From Ignavibacteria bacterium (lineage in GTDB: Bacteria > Bacteroidota > Ignavibacteria > Ch128b): a stretch of DNA of 64,000 nucleotides. This document shows positions 1 through 9,089 of this stretch, one piece after another. The translations under genes and the position numbers were made by a program. The stretch lies in the NCBI GenBank assembly GCA_013177855.1, contig JABLYA010000001.1:2126983-2190982 (forward strand), given 5' to 3'. The notes under the pieces were generated by a model. It worked only from the letters and a program-made list of their open reading frames with translations. It was not told the DNA's origin and did not search any database. The number at the start of each line of letters is the position of its first letter. Within the stretch, counting starts at the first letter, position 1.

Positions 1-33
1 GTCGAAGTAAATAATTATCTAAAATTTTCACTT

Positions 34-1410
34 TCATTGATAAACATTCTCTTCAGTTGGCGGGAAGAATGACTTTGGTAAGTATTTTTTCAGGAATGAA
101 AAGTCAATCATAATTTGTTCTTTGTTCATTCTGTAAGTCAGGAAAATCCCAAGTGCTCCAATAATAAAATTTGCCATCCACATTCCTAAAAAAGGATTTA
201 AGAGGCGTCTATCTGCTAATTTTTCACCTCCAATTAAACAAATCCAATAAACTAAAAAGAAAAATAAACTTATACTTGCAGCAACACCAAAACTTCCTTT
301 TCTTGTTAAAACACCAAGAGGCGCACCAACAAGAACGAAAACAATACAAGCGAAGGGAATAGCGTATTTCTTATGAATCTCAACTTCATATTTATAAATT
401 TCTGACTCAAAATATTCTATTCTGCTGTCAAAGTTCATTACATTAGTTAAGAATGATCTTGCAGAATTCAAAGCAAAATAGTTTGGATTTCGAGATGGAG
501 AAGCAGTAGCAGGATTTGATGTCGTTTCAAAGTCTCCAAAAATATTTTGATTAAAACTTTTGATATTGGTTCTAAATTCATTAATCACTTCAGTTTTCAA
601 TACACTTAGACTATCAACAATTTTTTGCATATCTCCAGCACTGAGTTCACGATCCCCTCTCGGAAGTCCAGGACCGCTCTGTTCAAATGTGAATTGAGAT
701 GCATCGAGGGCAATTTTGTGTTTTCTGAAGTAAATTCTTCTGTAAGATTGATTTGTCCCACTCACTTCTTGATGAATAACGCCGTCCTCCATATCGAACA
801 GCATTTTTTTGTTGTCGGGAGTGAAATAAATGTTAGCTTTTTTAGCCGTAATGATATTTATATTAAATGGATTAGTGTAATCATAAATCAGAACATCGTA
901 AATCTCATTAGTAGTTTTACTCACTCTCCTTGCCATAATTGAATAATTTGGAATTTGATTTGAAAATACATTTGCTTCGAGTTTCAAGGTTGGTTTAGTT
1001 CTGCTTATATCATACATCAAAGTTTTTGCTTTGTAATTTGTCTCAGGAAGCACTGCATTGTTAAACCAGATAAGAAAAACACAAAGTAAAGTTCCAACAA
1101 TAAATGCTGGAACCATTAATCGAATAAGACTTACACCGGAAGATTTTAAGATTGTAAATTCATTATCCTGGGTTAGTGAGCCATAAGCCATTAATACCAT
1201 TCCGAGAGCACCCATTGGAATTGCAAGCACGAGCATCCAGGCAAGATTGTAAACAATTAATTTAATAATAATGTCTGCACTAAGTCCCTTACCAATTAGA
1301 TTGTCAGCTGTTTTCATCAAAAACTGTAACAGGAAAACAAACATTATTGTAAATGACCCAAATGCAAATGGGCCAATCAACTTTCTAATTATGTAACGAT
1401 CTATAATCAT
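34..1410 (-). CDS. LptF/LptG-family lipopolysaccharide export permease
   Basis: Predicted inner-membrane permease of the LptF/LptG (YjgP/YjgQ) family, which with the ATPase LptB extracts lipopolysaccharide and hands it to the Lpt bridge. The 458-residue product has the family layout: hydrophobic segments at about 10-35, 55-80 and 100-120, a soluble beta-rich stretch at about 130-260, and three C-terminal hydrophobic segments from about 350 to 440. The start (MIIDRYIIRKLIGPF) matches the usual family N-terminus. It is longer than the E. coli proteins (about 360 residues), mainly through a polar insert at about 265-330. It stands alone, separated from the upstream gene by a terminator. F and G cannot be told apart from this gene alone. 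Confidence 0.88.
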   Translation of the reverse strand: MIIDRYIIRKLIGPFAFGSFTIMFVFLLQFLMKTADNLIGKGLSADIIIKLIVYNLAWMLVLAIPMGALGMVLMAYGSLTQDNEFTILKSSGVSLIRLMVPAFIVGTLLCVFLIWFNNAVLPETNYKAKTLMYDISRTKPTLKLEANVFSNQIPNYSIMARRVSKTTNEIYDVLIYDYTNPFNINIITAKKANIYFTPDNKKMLFDMEDGVIHQEVSGTNQSYRRIYFRKHKIALDASQFTFEQSGPGLPRGDRELSAGDMQKIVDSLSVLKTEVINEFRTNIKSFNQNIFGDFETTSNPATASPSRNPNYFALNSARSFLTNVMNFDSRIEYFESEIYKYEVEIHKKYAIPFACIVFVLVGAPLGVLTRKGSFGVAASISLFFFLVYWICLIGGEKLADRRLLNPFLGMWMANFIIGALGIFLTYRMNKEQIMIDFSFLKKYLPKSFFPPTEENVYQ

Positions 1411-1461
1411 AATTCAAAATAAAGAATGATTGATAATCTCACAAAGAAAGAATATATAGAA

Positions 1462-1495
1462 TATAAAAAATTAGCCAGAATGTTCTGGCTAATTT
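1462..1495 (-). terminator. Intrinsic terminator after the acyl-CoA synthetase gene
   Basis: Bases 1468-1480 (AAATTAGCCAGAA) are complementary to 1483-1495. Read on the minus strand the hairpin is followed by a T run (the A run at 1465-1470 on +). It lies 27 bases past the synthetase stop codon and insulates the permease gene. Confidence 0.8.
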
Positions 1496-1521
1496 ATGTC
1501 GGTTGAGATAGTTTGGTAAAG

Positions 1522-3255
1522 TTAATGAACACTATCTTCCTGTTTTATCAGGTATCGTTTAATTTTTTGTGTTGTGGTTTTCTCGAATTCTTGTTCTTGA
1601 ATTCTAATCACACGAACTTGTTTGTAGATTGGAAGTTCTTTGTTTAATTCTCTTACTTCCTTGTTTAGAATTTCTTCAATTAGTTCCTTTGTAACTTCTT
1701 TACCAGTTTTCTGTGAATATTCAATGAATTCTTCTGCGTTTGGAACAAGAATGGCTCCAATTGTCTCGTCACCATTAATATCTTTTGCAGCGTAGACAAC
1801 ACATTCAAGAATAAAAGGACTTCGTTTCAAATGATCTTCAATTTCTTCAGGGAAAATATTTTTCCCGGTTTTCGTTACGATCACATTCTTTTTCCTTCCA
1901 GTGATGTGTAAAAATCCGTCTTTATCGAAGTAACCATAATCACCAGTGTAGAACCAGCCGTCTTTCAGAACTTCTTCAGTTGCTTTTGGATTTTTATAAT
2001 AACCGAGCATTACATTTGGACCTTTTGCAACAACTTCACCTCTGCCTTCTTCGTCTGGATTTTCTATTCTAATTTGAACTGAAGGAAGGGGAAGTCCGGC
2101 AGCATCATCTTTAAATTTTCGAAGTCTATTTAAAGCTAAAATCGGTGAGGTTTCTGTCAAACCATATCCTTGAATAAAATTAAATCCAAAGCTTCTCATT
2201 CCTTTGGCAACTTCTGGATTTGGAGCCGCACCTCCTACAATAAAGATCCTTATTGAGCCGCCAAACTTTTTATGAATTTCTTTGAAGATTTTTTTCCTCA
2301 ATCCTTCAATTCCAAAATTTTCAATCAAGGAGACAGCAGTCTTTAAAGTAGGGACTAAAATTGATTTTAGTTTATCTTCCTCAATTGCTTTTGTGATTCT
2401 TTTATAAACTTTTTCATAGAGCAATGGAACACCAAGTAAAATTGTTGCTTTAACTTTTTGAATATCTTCAACAACAGTTTTCAGAGATCTTGCGTAGTGT
2501 ACCGAACAACCTGCAGAGACAGGACAGAGGAATCCACAAGTGCATTCATAAGTATGATGAATTGGTAAAACTGATAAAAATCTATCTTCGGGATAAAGTT
2601 CTACCATTGATCGCATATCAATAATATTTGAACAAATATTGTATTGTGAAAGCATTACACCTTTAGCGCTGCCCATCGTACCTGATGTAAAAATTAAGGC
2701 AGACATTTCTTTTGGATTGATAGGCGGGAAGTCATCTTTACCCTCTTCAAATTTTTGCTTTTGAATTAATTCCATCATCGAAAGAATGCCTTCGCTTTCT
2801 TCCTCTAAATCCATATCTATGTAAAAGTCAAGTCCTTTGATAGTTTTCTTATACTCTAAAAAGATCTCTCTATAATTTTCTGAGAATATAACAGCTTTCG
2901 CATCTGATTGATGTAAGATAGTTAATATTTCATTTTCTTTTAGATTTCGGTCAATTGGAACAACTACATAATTAAAAGTAGTAATTGCCAGGTAAGAAAT
3001 TCCCCATTGAACTCGATTCTCACCAATTAACGCAATATGAGTTCTTTCTTTTAATCCAAGCTTGCGAAGAGCTTTACCAAATCTGATTACATATTCGTAA
3101 AGTTCTCGGTAAGTAACTCTGTTTATCGGGGTATTGTTTAAATCTTCTAAAGCGATTTTATTTTGAAATTTTGTGAAGGATTGCTTTAACATTTCCTGAA
3201 AGGATTCAAATTTTTGAACGGGATAAAGAGGATAGTCTTCGAGTAGATTTTTCAT
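1522..3255 (-). CDS. Long-chain fatty acid-CoA ligase (AMP-forming)
   Basis: ATP-dependent acyl-CoA synthetase of the ANL (adenylate-forming) superfamily, activating fatty acids to acyl-CoA through an acyl-AMP. All core motifs are visible in the 577 residues: the P-loop LIFTSGTMGSAKGVMLS at about 190, GYGLTETSP at about 365, the hinge region TGDYGYFDKDGFLHITGR at about 440, and the KTGKNIFPEEIE block just after. Length and motif order resemble FAA1/FadD15-type enzymes of the Bacteroidota. It has no signal peptide and should act in the cytosol or at the inner face of the membrane. It is monocistronic, with tRNA-Val upstream and a terminator downstream. Chain-length specificity cannot be read from the sequence. 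Confidence 0.92.
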   Translation of the reverse strand: MKNLLEDYPLYPVQKFESFQEMLKQSFTKFQNKIALEDLNNTPINRVTYRELYEYVIRFGKALRKLGLKERTHIALIGENRVQWGISYLAITTFNYVVVPIDRNLKENEILTILHQSDAKAVIFSENYREIFLEYKKTIKGLDFYIDMDLEEESEGILSMMELIQKQKFEEGKDDFPPINPKEMSALIFTSGTMGSAKGVMLSQYNICSNIIDMRSMVELYPEDRFLSVLPIHHTYECTCGFLCPVSAGCSVHYARSLKTVVEDIQKVKATILLGVPLLYEKVYKRITKAIEEDKLKSILVPTLKTAVSLIENFGIEGLRKKIFKEIHKKFGGSIRIFIVGGAAPNPEVAKGMRSFGFNFIQGYGLTETSPILALNRLRKFKDDAAGLPLPSVQIRIENPDEEGRGEVVAKGPNVMLGYYKNPKATEEVLKDGWFYTGDYGYFDKDGFLHITGRKKNVIVTKTGKNIFPEEIEDHLKRSPFILECVVYAAKDINGDETIGAILVPNAEEFIEYSQKTGKEVTKELIEEILNKEVRELNKELPIYKQVRVIRIQEQEFEKTTTQKIKRYLIKQEDSVH

Positions 3256-3338
3256 TTTTTGATCTCCCTATAATTTTTTGGTGGGCTGCTTTTGATTTGT
3301 CTTTTTATTTATCAACTCTCTTTCACCTTCAAGCTTTG

Positions 3339-3413
3339 TGGGCGCAGTAGGATTCGAACCTACGACCTTACGCGTGTGAAGCGTACGCTCTGGACCAACT
3401 GAGCTATGCGCCC
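3339..3413 (-). tRNA. tRNA-Val (anticodon CAC)
   Basis: Cloverleaf read on the minus strand. The acceptor stem GGGCGCA pairs with TGCGCCC, followed by discriminator A. The D stem GCTC/GAGC, an anticodon stem TACGC/GCGTA with loop TTCACAC (anticodon CAC, reading GUG), and a T arm with GTTCGAATC are all present. CCA is not encoded. Length 75 nt. Confidence 0.93.
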
Positions 3414-3480
3414 TTATTTTCAAATTTTCAAAAACCGTTTGCAATTTAATTATTTGAGCAATTTTTATAAATCTCTTATA

Positions 3481-4131
3481 TCAAAGAACAAAAAGCCGGT
3501 AGTAGATTAATTTTATGAATTCGGAAAAAGTAGTTGAAAGCCCCGAGTCTGTTTTCCACCAGGTTTCTTTCGTAATTCCAAGCTCCGCCGGTATCGTCGC
3601 AATTTCTACACCTGAATTTTCAAAAGCTTTCTCAAATGCAAGTTTACTTCTATATGAATGATAAGATTCACTTATTAAGATTATTCTTTTGTATCCTTTT
3701 GATTTTAAATGTTGAAAAACCTGACTTGCAAGATTTAATGTAATAGGATCTTTTGGCTCGATAGGAATTTTTTTGAAAAGTGATGTATCGGGTGAATATT
3801 CATAGATATATAAATTGATAATTTTATCGATATACTTTGGAACTTCACCTCCCGCATAAAATTTACCTGGTTCATATTTGAAATGGGTTATGTAAATGTC
3901 TTTGACCAATTTTTTTTGAAAAAGTGAATCAGCAATTCTGATCATTGTGGATTGTGGTTTTGTCCAGCATTCAATGACTACCGCATCATATTGACCTTGA
4001 ATTTTATCTTCGGCAACTAAAATACTATGAAAAGACTGAAGTAACCAGTTTCCAGCAAGAAAATAAATCAATCCAACTATAAAAATTACAGTAAAAATTC
4101 TTCCTGCACAGGATTTAGGAACTATTCTCAT
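3481..4131 (-). CDS. DUF218 (YdcF/SanA/ElyC-like) membrane-anchored protein
   Basis: 216-residue protein with an N-terminal hydrophobic segment (about 10-30, FTVIFIVGLIYFLAGNWLL) followed by a DUF218-type Rossmann domain. The signature parts are visible: DAVVIECW near residue 50 in place of the usual D-A-I-V-V-L-G start, LNLASQVFQHLKSKGYKRIILISESYHSYRS in the middle, and a C-terminal hydrophobic tail. Family members such as SanA and ElyC act at the cell envelope, but no reaction is established for most of them. It lies alone between tRNA-Val and the divergent htpX. Function beyond the family level is not claimed. Confidence 0.7.
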   Translation of the reverse strand: MRIVPKSCAGRIFTVIFIVGLIYFLAGNWLLQSFHSILVAEDKIQGQYDAVVIECWTKPQSTMIRIADSLFQKKLVKDIYITHFKYEPGKFYAGGEVPKYIDKIINLYIYEYSPDTSLFKKIPIEPKDPITLNLASQVFQHLKSKGYKRIILISESYHSYRSKLAFEKAFENSGVEIATIPAELGITKETWWKTDSGLSTTFSEFIKLIYYRLFVL

Positions 4132-4260
4132 TTCAAATTCCGTTTATTTGCAAGATAAATCAGTTGTTGGAAACTTGAAATCTCAAACTAAGTTTAATCA
4201 TTCAAGTTTGATAAAACATTTAAGGTTAACTAAATTGTATAACAAAATGAGGATTGAAAG

Positions 4261-5115
4261 ATGAATACAATAAAAACAGTTTTCTTGATGACTTTGATGA
4301 TGATGCTCTTTCTTCTTGTAGGTGGACTACTTGGAGGAAGAGACGGGCTTGTTATCGCATTTATATTTTCACTTGGAATGAACTTTTTTTCTTACTGGTT
4401 CTCGGATAAAATCGTCCTTGCAATGTATGGTGCAAAAGAGATAACAGAAAGAGAAGCTCCGCAATTATATCGATTGGTAAGAAAACTTACACAAAATGCC
4501 GGCTTACCAATGCCAAAAGTATATGTTATTGATAATCCAAATCCGAATGCTTTTGCAACTGGCAGAAATCCACAAAATGCTGCAGTTGCTGTGACAACTG
4601 GAATTTTAAGAATTCTAAATGACGATGAACTTGAAGGTGTACTTGCCCACGAATTAGCTCACATTAAACATCGGGATATTTTGCTTGCAACCATAGTCGC
4701 TACTTTTGTCGGTACAATTACTTTTATTTCAAGAATGGCAGGCTGGACAATGATGTTTGCTGGTGGAAATAGGGATAGAGAAGATAGTGGAAATGTTATT
4801 GCCTCACTTGTCCTGTTAATTGTTGCACCAATTGCAGCTGTAATATTGCAACTTGCAATAAGCAGAGCAAGAGAATTTATGGCAGATGAAGGTGGAGCAA
4901 GAATTTCGGGGAAACCATTGTCTTTAGCTTCTGCTTTAAGTAAACTCGAACAGGCAGCCCAAATGGTTCCAATGCAGAATGCAAACCCTTCAACTGCACA
5001 TTTATTTATAGTTAATCCTTTGAGAGGTGGAGGAATTGCAAAATTATTCTCAACTCATCCACCGATTGAAGAAAGAATTAAACGTCTGCAATTAATTGCT
5101 CAGGGTCGAATTTAA
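4261..5115 (+). CDS. htpX: HtpX-type M48B membrane metalloprotease
   Basis: Zinc metalloprotease of the inner membrane that degrades misfolded membrane proteins together with FtsH in studied bacteria. Of 284 residues, the first 50 form two hydrophobic segments. The catalytic motif HELAH is at residues 130-134, the third-ligand region SRAREFMADEGG is at about 200, and further hydrophobic segments lie at about 145 and 180. The length is typical for HtpX. It starts a + strand run and is followed after 12 bases by a small exported protein. The start ATG has an AG-rich stretch (GAGGATTGAAAG) just upstream. Confidence 0.93.
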   Translation: MNTIKTVFLMTLMMMLFLLVGGLLGGRDGLVIAFIFSLGMNFFSYWFSDKIVLAMYGAKEITEREAPQLYRLVRKLTQNAGLPMPKVYVIDNPNPNAFATGRNPQNAAVAVTTGILRILNDDELEGVLAHELAHIKHRDILLATIVATFVGTITFISRMAGWTMMFAGGNRDREDSGNVIASLVLLIVAPIAAVILQLAISRAREFMADEGGARISGKPLSLASALSKLEQAAQMVPMQNANPSTAHLFIVNPLRGGGIAKLFSTHPPIEERIKRLQLIAQGRI

Positions 5116-5127
5116 TTTATTAGCTTA

Positions 5128-5694
5128 ATGAAGATTTATTTTTTGTTAATATTCTTTTTGTTGAAAAATTTTGTCTTTGCTCAGGTTAATGATGATTTTC
5201 AAGTCCTGAACCGGCTTATTGAAAAATCTCTGATCCCGGTTCAGGATTTTTTTATTGCTGATTCAATAAAAAGTGCGAAAGTACAAATCTATTCATCTGA
5301 GCCAAAATTAAATGATTTAATTAGATTTCATCTGTTGAAAAATATTGATGAACAACCTAATTCGATTTATTCAATGGAGGTTTTAGTAAATAAGTACGAA
5401 GTTGTTCTACCAGAAGTTGTTTCTTATCCATTATTTGGTGAAGAGAAAATACAAAGAAAAAGCAGTCTTGATGTATCTTATCTTATTTCTAAAAATGGAG
5501 TAAAGATTAAGAATTTTAATTTTAGCGAGACCATTACCGATACACTAACAATTTCTCAGATTTCTGATGAAATATCACCAAAATCGTTAAAACTGCCTCA
5601 GGTACCGTTTTATAGAAAAATTATTGAGCCGGCTATAATTTCGACAGCAACGGGAATTATTGTGTATCTTTTCTTTATAACGAGAAGCAAGTAA
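5128..5694 (+). CDS. Small exported or membrane-anchored protein of unknown function
   Basis: No family is recognised. The 188-residue product begins with a clear signal-peptide-like segment (MKIYFLLIFFLLKNFVFAQ, with a plausible cleavage after FA) and ends with a hydrophobic stretch (about 165-182) followed by a short basic tail, suggesting a periplasmic domain tethered at its C-terminus. The middle is polar and predicted mixed alpha/beta. It sits 12 bases after htpX and 38 bases before the BamD-like lipoprotein, so an envelope role is likely by context only. Confidence 0.6.
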   Translation: MKIYFLLIFFLLKNFVFAQVNDDFQVLNRLIEKSLIPVQDFFIADSIKSAKVQIYSSEPKLNDLIRFHLLKNIDEQPNSIYSMEVLVNKYEVVLPEVVSYPLFGEEKIQRKSSLDVSYLISKNGVKIKNFNFSETITDTLTISQISDEISPKSLKLPQVPFYRKIIEPAIISTATGIIVYLFFITRSK

Positions 5695-5732
5695 ACTTAG
5701 TTTTTAACTCGAATTAAATTTAAATTTGTATA

Positions 5733-6482
5733 ATGAAAACGATTAAAATTTTATTAATTATTTTACTAACTCAAATCTTAATAAGTTGTTCAGGTTCAAA
5801 GGACTTATCTTCACTGAGTTCAGAGGAAAGATTTCTTCTTGCAAAGCAAAAATTCGATAAGAAGGATTATCTGGAAGCAATCTCTGATTTTGAAAGCATT
5901 ATAATTCAATACTCTGGAACGGGAATAGTGGATGATGCGCAATACTATCTTGCTTACTCCTATTTCAAGAGAGAAGAATTCATTAAGTCAGCGTATGAAT
6001 TCAGTAAGTTGATAAGAGATTATCCGACAAGCGAGTATGTGAAAGATGCTCAGTTTATGCTGGCAGAATCTTATTATAATCTTTCACCTCACTACTCACT
6101 CGATCAACGATTTACTGAAAAAGCGATTGAAGAATATCAAGCTTTTATTGATTTCTTTCCAGATGATCCAAGAAAATCAATAGCTGAGCAAAAGATAAGA
6201 GAACTTAACGATAAACTTGCTAAGAAAATCTTCGAAACCGCTGAACAATATCGTCGGATGAAATACATAAAATCGGCGATGATTTATTATGATCTTTTGC
6301 TTGAGAAATATCCGGATAGTAAGTATTCATCTCAAGCACTTTACACAAAAATTAAATTGTTAGTTGAAAGGTCGCGAAACAAAGAAGCTCTGGATGAAGC
6401 TAAAAGATATCTTCAGAGATTTCCAAACGGAGAGTATGCAAAAGAAATTCAAAAAATAATAAGTGAGCTTCAAAAAGGTTGA
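5733..6482 (+). CDS. BamD-like outer-membrane assembly lipoprotein with TPR repeats
   Basis: 249-residue lipoprotein: signal peptide with lipobox ending ILISC (Cys near residue 20), then TPR-like helical pairs. Repeated patterns such as RFLLAKQKFDKKDYLEAISDF, DAQYYLAYSYFKREEFIKSA and DAQFMLAESYYNLSP are visible. This is the organisation of BamD (YfiO), the essential lipoprotein of the beta-barrel assembly machine. It overlaps the start region of the following thioesterase gene by a few bases or abuts it, and is part of the same + strand run. Other TPR lipoproteins cannot be wholly excluded. Confidence 0.8.
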   Translation: MKTIKILLIILLTQILISCSGSKDLSSLSSEERFLLAKQKFDKKDYLEAISDFESIIIQYSGTGIVDDAQYYLAYSYFKREEFIKSAYEFSKLIRDYPTSEYVKDAQFMLAESYYNLSPHYSLDQRFTEKAIEEYQAFIDFFPDDPRKSIAEQKIRELNDKLAKKIFETAEQYRRMKYIKSAMIYYDLLLEKYPDSKYSSQALYTKIKLLVERSRNKEALDEAKRYLQRFPNGEYAKEIQKIISELQKG

Positions 6483-6484
6483 AT

Positions 6485-6979
6485 ATGAAAGAGATCATCG
6501 AAGAGGGTAGACCTTTTAAATATGTTTCCGAGTCTGAAACAATAATGACAGAGCTTGTTCTGCCAAACGATACAAATCAGCTTGGAAATTTGCTCGGTGG
6601 TCGCTTGATGCATTGGATTGATATTTGTGCTGCAACTGCAGCTGCAAGACATTCTAATAAAGTATGTGTAACTGCCTCTGTTGATAAAATTGATTTTCAT
6701 CATCCAATAAAGCTTGGTGAACTTGTAATTTTGAAAGCCTCAGTCAATCGAGTCTTTAATACCTCGATGGAAGTTGGCGTTAAAGTTTATGCTGAAAATA
6801 TAAAAACAGGTGAAATCAAACACACAAATTCTGCTTATCTGACTTTTGTCAGTCTTGATGAAAATGGTAAACCATGCCTTGCACCTCTTGTTAAACCTGT
6901 AACAGATGACCAAAAACGAAGATATGAACAGGCTCTCATTCGTAGAGGATACAGAATCGAACAGGCAAAAAAGAAGTAG
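6485..6979 (+). CDS. Acyl-CoA thioesterase, hotdog fold (YciA/BFIT type)
   Basis: Hydrolyses acyl-CoA thioesters. The 164-residue product carries the hotdog signature: LVLPNDTNQLGNLLGGRLMHWIDICAATAA at about 24-53, with the N and D typical of the cytosolic acyl-CoA hydrolase group, and VDKIDFHHPIKLGELV at about 66. An in-frame TTG lies two codons earlier (6479), but the ATG at 6485 is preferred because an AAAAAGG stretch sits just upstream. Its 3' end overlaps the signal-peptide region of the next gene, so the two are translationally coupled or one start is misplaced. Confidence 0.85.
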   Translation: MKEIIEEGRPFKYVSESETIMTELVLPNDTNQLGNLLGGRLMHWIDICAATAAARHSNKVCVTASVDKIDFHHPIKLGELVILKASVNRVFNTSMEVGVKVYAENIKTGEIKHTNSAYLTFVSLDENGKPCLAPLVKPVTDDQKRRYEQALIRRGYRIEQAKKK

Positions 6980-9089
6980 ATTACTGTTCTTGATCAGCCT
7001 TTCGATATTGTTGATCCCATTAAATGCTCTACCTCAAATTGAAAGAAATTTTGAAAAATTTTCTTTAAATGGATTTGGCAGATATATTTTCATAGACGAT
7101 AAATTAAAACTCGTTTCGATTCTAACTTATGATTTTGATGGTGACGGAATAATAGATATTGGCGGACTCGATGAAAGCGGGAAAAACTTTTTCGTTTATT
7201 ATGGCAAGGGGTCGAATGAATTTTCAACACCTGTTAAATACTCTCTTTCAAAAAGTTATTCTGGATTTTTGGTTAAAAAATTGAGAATTGATGGAAGGAC
7301 AAATTTAATTTTATACTCAAGATTAGAAGGACAGATAAGTATCTATTCTTTTTATGGTAGAAATATCTCTCGTTCTGCAAATATTACAGTCGATTGTTGT
7401 TTTTTTAATGTTGACGCAGTTAACCTGGATAACACACCTGAATTAGAATTGGTAATCTACGGCTCTAATTTTAGGGGATTGGGAATTTTGTCATTTAGAA
7501 ATTTTTACAATTACACATACAAAAAAATCGGCGAAGATATTTTTAAGAATTTGTTGGCGATTAATCTAAACGCAGATAATAAAATTGATTTTGTCGGATA
7601 TAATCCGATCTCACGAGAACTTATTTTACTTCGAAATAATTCTTTATTTAATTATTCAAGATTTGTCTATAAAAAATTTGATATTCAAATTGATGAAATC
7701 CTTGAAGGAAATTTCGATGATGATTTTTTGAGTGATGTTGCACTAATCTCAAATCAATCTAAAAATTTATTTATACTCTACGGAAATGGAATTGGAAGTT
7801 ATTCTAACCAAAATAGTTATAGATTGATTTCAAATTACTCCTCAACAATTGTTTTTGATTACAATCGTGATCTTATTGATGAATTTGTAGTTTACGATAA
7901 ATTCAGTAAAAAATTAATCCTAAAAAGTCTGGGTGATAATAATAATTTAAAATCTCTTCCTTTAATTGAAATAGAAAACTTGTATTCAATGAATATTTAC
8001 AGAACAACTACCACAAAGGGAGTTGTAGTTTCATCAAGTCAGGGTTTATTCTTAATTGTCCAATCGAATCTAAATTTTAAATCACAAAAGTTCGCTGTTT
8101 CCTCAAATCCTGTTGATTTGCAGACTTTTCGTGCCTCAAACGAGCTATATCCAAAGATAATCTTCATCGATAGAGAAAATTTGAAGTTAAATATCTTAAA
8201 TCGAAATGAATTTAACTCCCCGCAAGATTTATATTCTATACCTATCAGTTATAAGTATGAGAGATTAAAAATACTTTATGAAAGTGATAATGAACTTCAT
8301 ATAGTTTGTTATAAACCGATGATTTATAACTTTGACTATTTTGTTATCAAACTTAATGAGGGTAAATATTTTAGGGAAATTATCACGGTTGGCGGGTTAA
8401 TAAAAGAAATTAATCCTGAACCATCTCAAACCGTAAAATTTTTATTAAACATAATTGTCCAGAATAAGAATGAATTGCGGGTTATTGTTTTAAAACCATT
8501 TGATGTGAATAAAATTCTTTTGAATGAGAAATTAATTTCTCTGGATTTTCTTGATTTTGCTTATGATTATCAAAACAGATCGTTATTTACAATCAATCGT
8601 GATGGAAGTAATATTACTCTGAAAAAAATAAATTTTGATCAAAGTTTCAGGAATTCAGAAATTAGAGATATAATGAAAATAAAAGATGAGAATTACTTCT
8701 CAGCTTCACTTTCAGTTTGCGAAAATTTTAAAAATGAAAGATTTCTATATTTAAATCTTTCTAACCAGAATCAGAGCAAGATTTTAATAATAAATGCTGA
8801 AAAGCATTCTCAAAATTTTGTAATTGAAAAAGTTTTGATTGAAGATAAAAGTAGTTGTAAATGTAAAGAACGAATGAATTACTCGATTAAGGATTTCACT
8901 TATTTTAATTCAATCTCAAAAGATATTGAGGTTATACAATTTAGTGGAAGAGGCAAACCTGTAAATCTGCCTGTGAAGAGTTTACCGCTTTACAGCAGTT
9001 ATGCAATTGATTATTCGCTCAAGAGAAGAGCTGAGATTGTTTATATTTCAAATTATTCAATAATAAATATTGAACAGATTAACTTATGA
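6906..9089 (+). CDS. Large exported repeat protein, FG-GAP/VCBS-like
   Basis: Up to 727 residues with a signal-peptide-like segment (RSRLLFLISLSILLIPLNALPQ) that starts about 23 residues into the longest reading. The start is uncertain: ATG at 6906 or 6924, both inside the preceding thioesterase gene, giving a 56-74 base overlap. The body has many degenerate repeats of the type TYDFDGDGIIDIGGLDE, NLDNTPELELVIYG and NLNADNKIDFVGYN, which resemble FG-GAP/VCBS blades of extracellular beta-propellers with Asp-rich metal loops. It is probably secreted or surface-attached. No enzyme motif is seen. It overlaps the next secreted-protein gene by 4 bases. Confidence 0.68.
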   Translation: MTKNEDMNRLSFVEDTESNRQKRSRLLFLISLSILLIPLNALPQIERNFEKFSLNGFGRYIFIDDKLKLVSILTYDFDGDGIIDIGGLDESGKNFFVYYGKGSNEFSTPVKYSLSKSYSGFLVKKLRIDGRTNLILYSRLEGQISIYSFYGRNISRSANITVDCCFFNVDAVNLDNTPELELVIYGSNFRGLGILSFRNFYNYTYKKIGEDIFKNLLAINLNADNKIDFVGYNPISRELILLRNNSLFNYSRFVYKKFDIQIDEILEGNFDDDFLSDVALISNQSKNLFILYGNGIGSYSNQNSYRLISNYSSTIVFDYNRDLIDEFVVYDKFSKKLILKSLGDNNNLKSLPLIEIENLYSMNIYRTTTTKGVVVSSSQGLFLIVQSNLNFKSQKFAVSSNPVDLQTFRASNELYPKIIFIDRENLKLNILNRNEFNSPQDLYSIPISYKYERLKILYESDNELHIVCYKPMIYNFDYFVIKLNEGKYFREIITVGGLIKEINPEPSQTVKFLLNIIVQNKNELRVIVLKPFDVNKILLNEKLISLDFLDFAYDYQNRSLFTINRDGSNITLKKINFDQSFRNSEIRDIMKIKDENYFSASLSVCENFKNERFLYLNLSNQNQSKILIINAEKHSQNFVIEKVLIEDKSSCKCKERMNYSIKDFTYFNSISKDIEVIQFSGRGKPVNLPVKSLPLYSSYAIDYSLKRRAEIVYISNYSIINIEQINL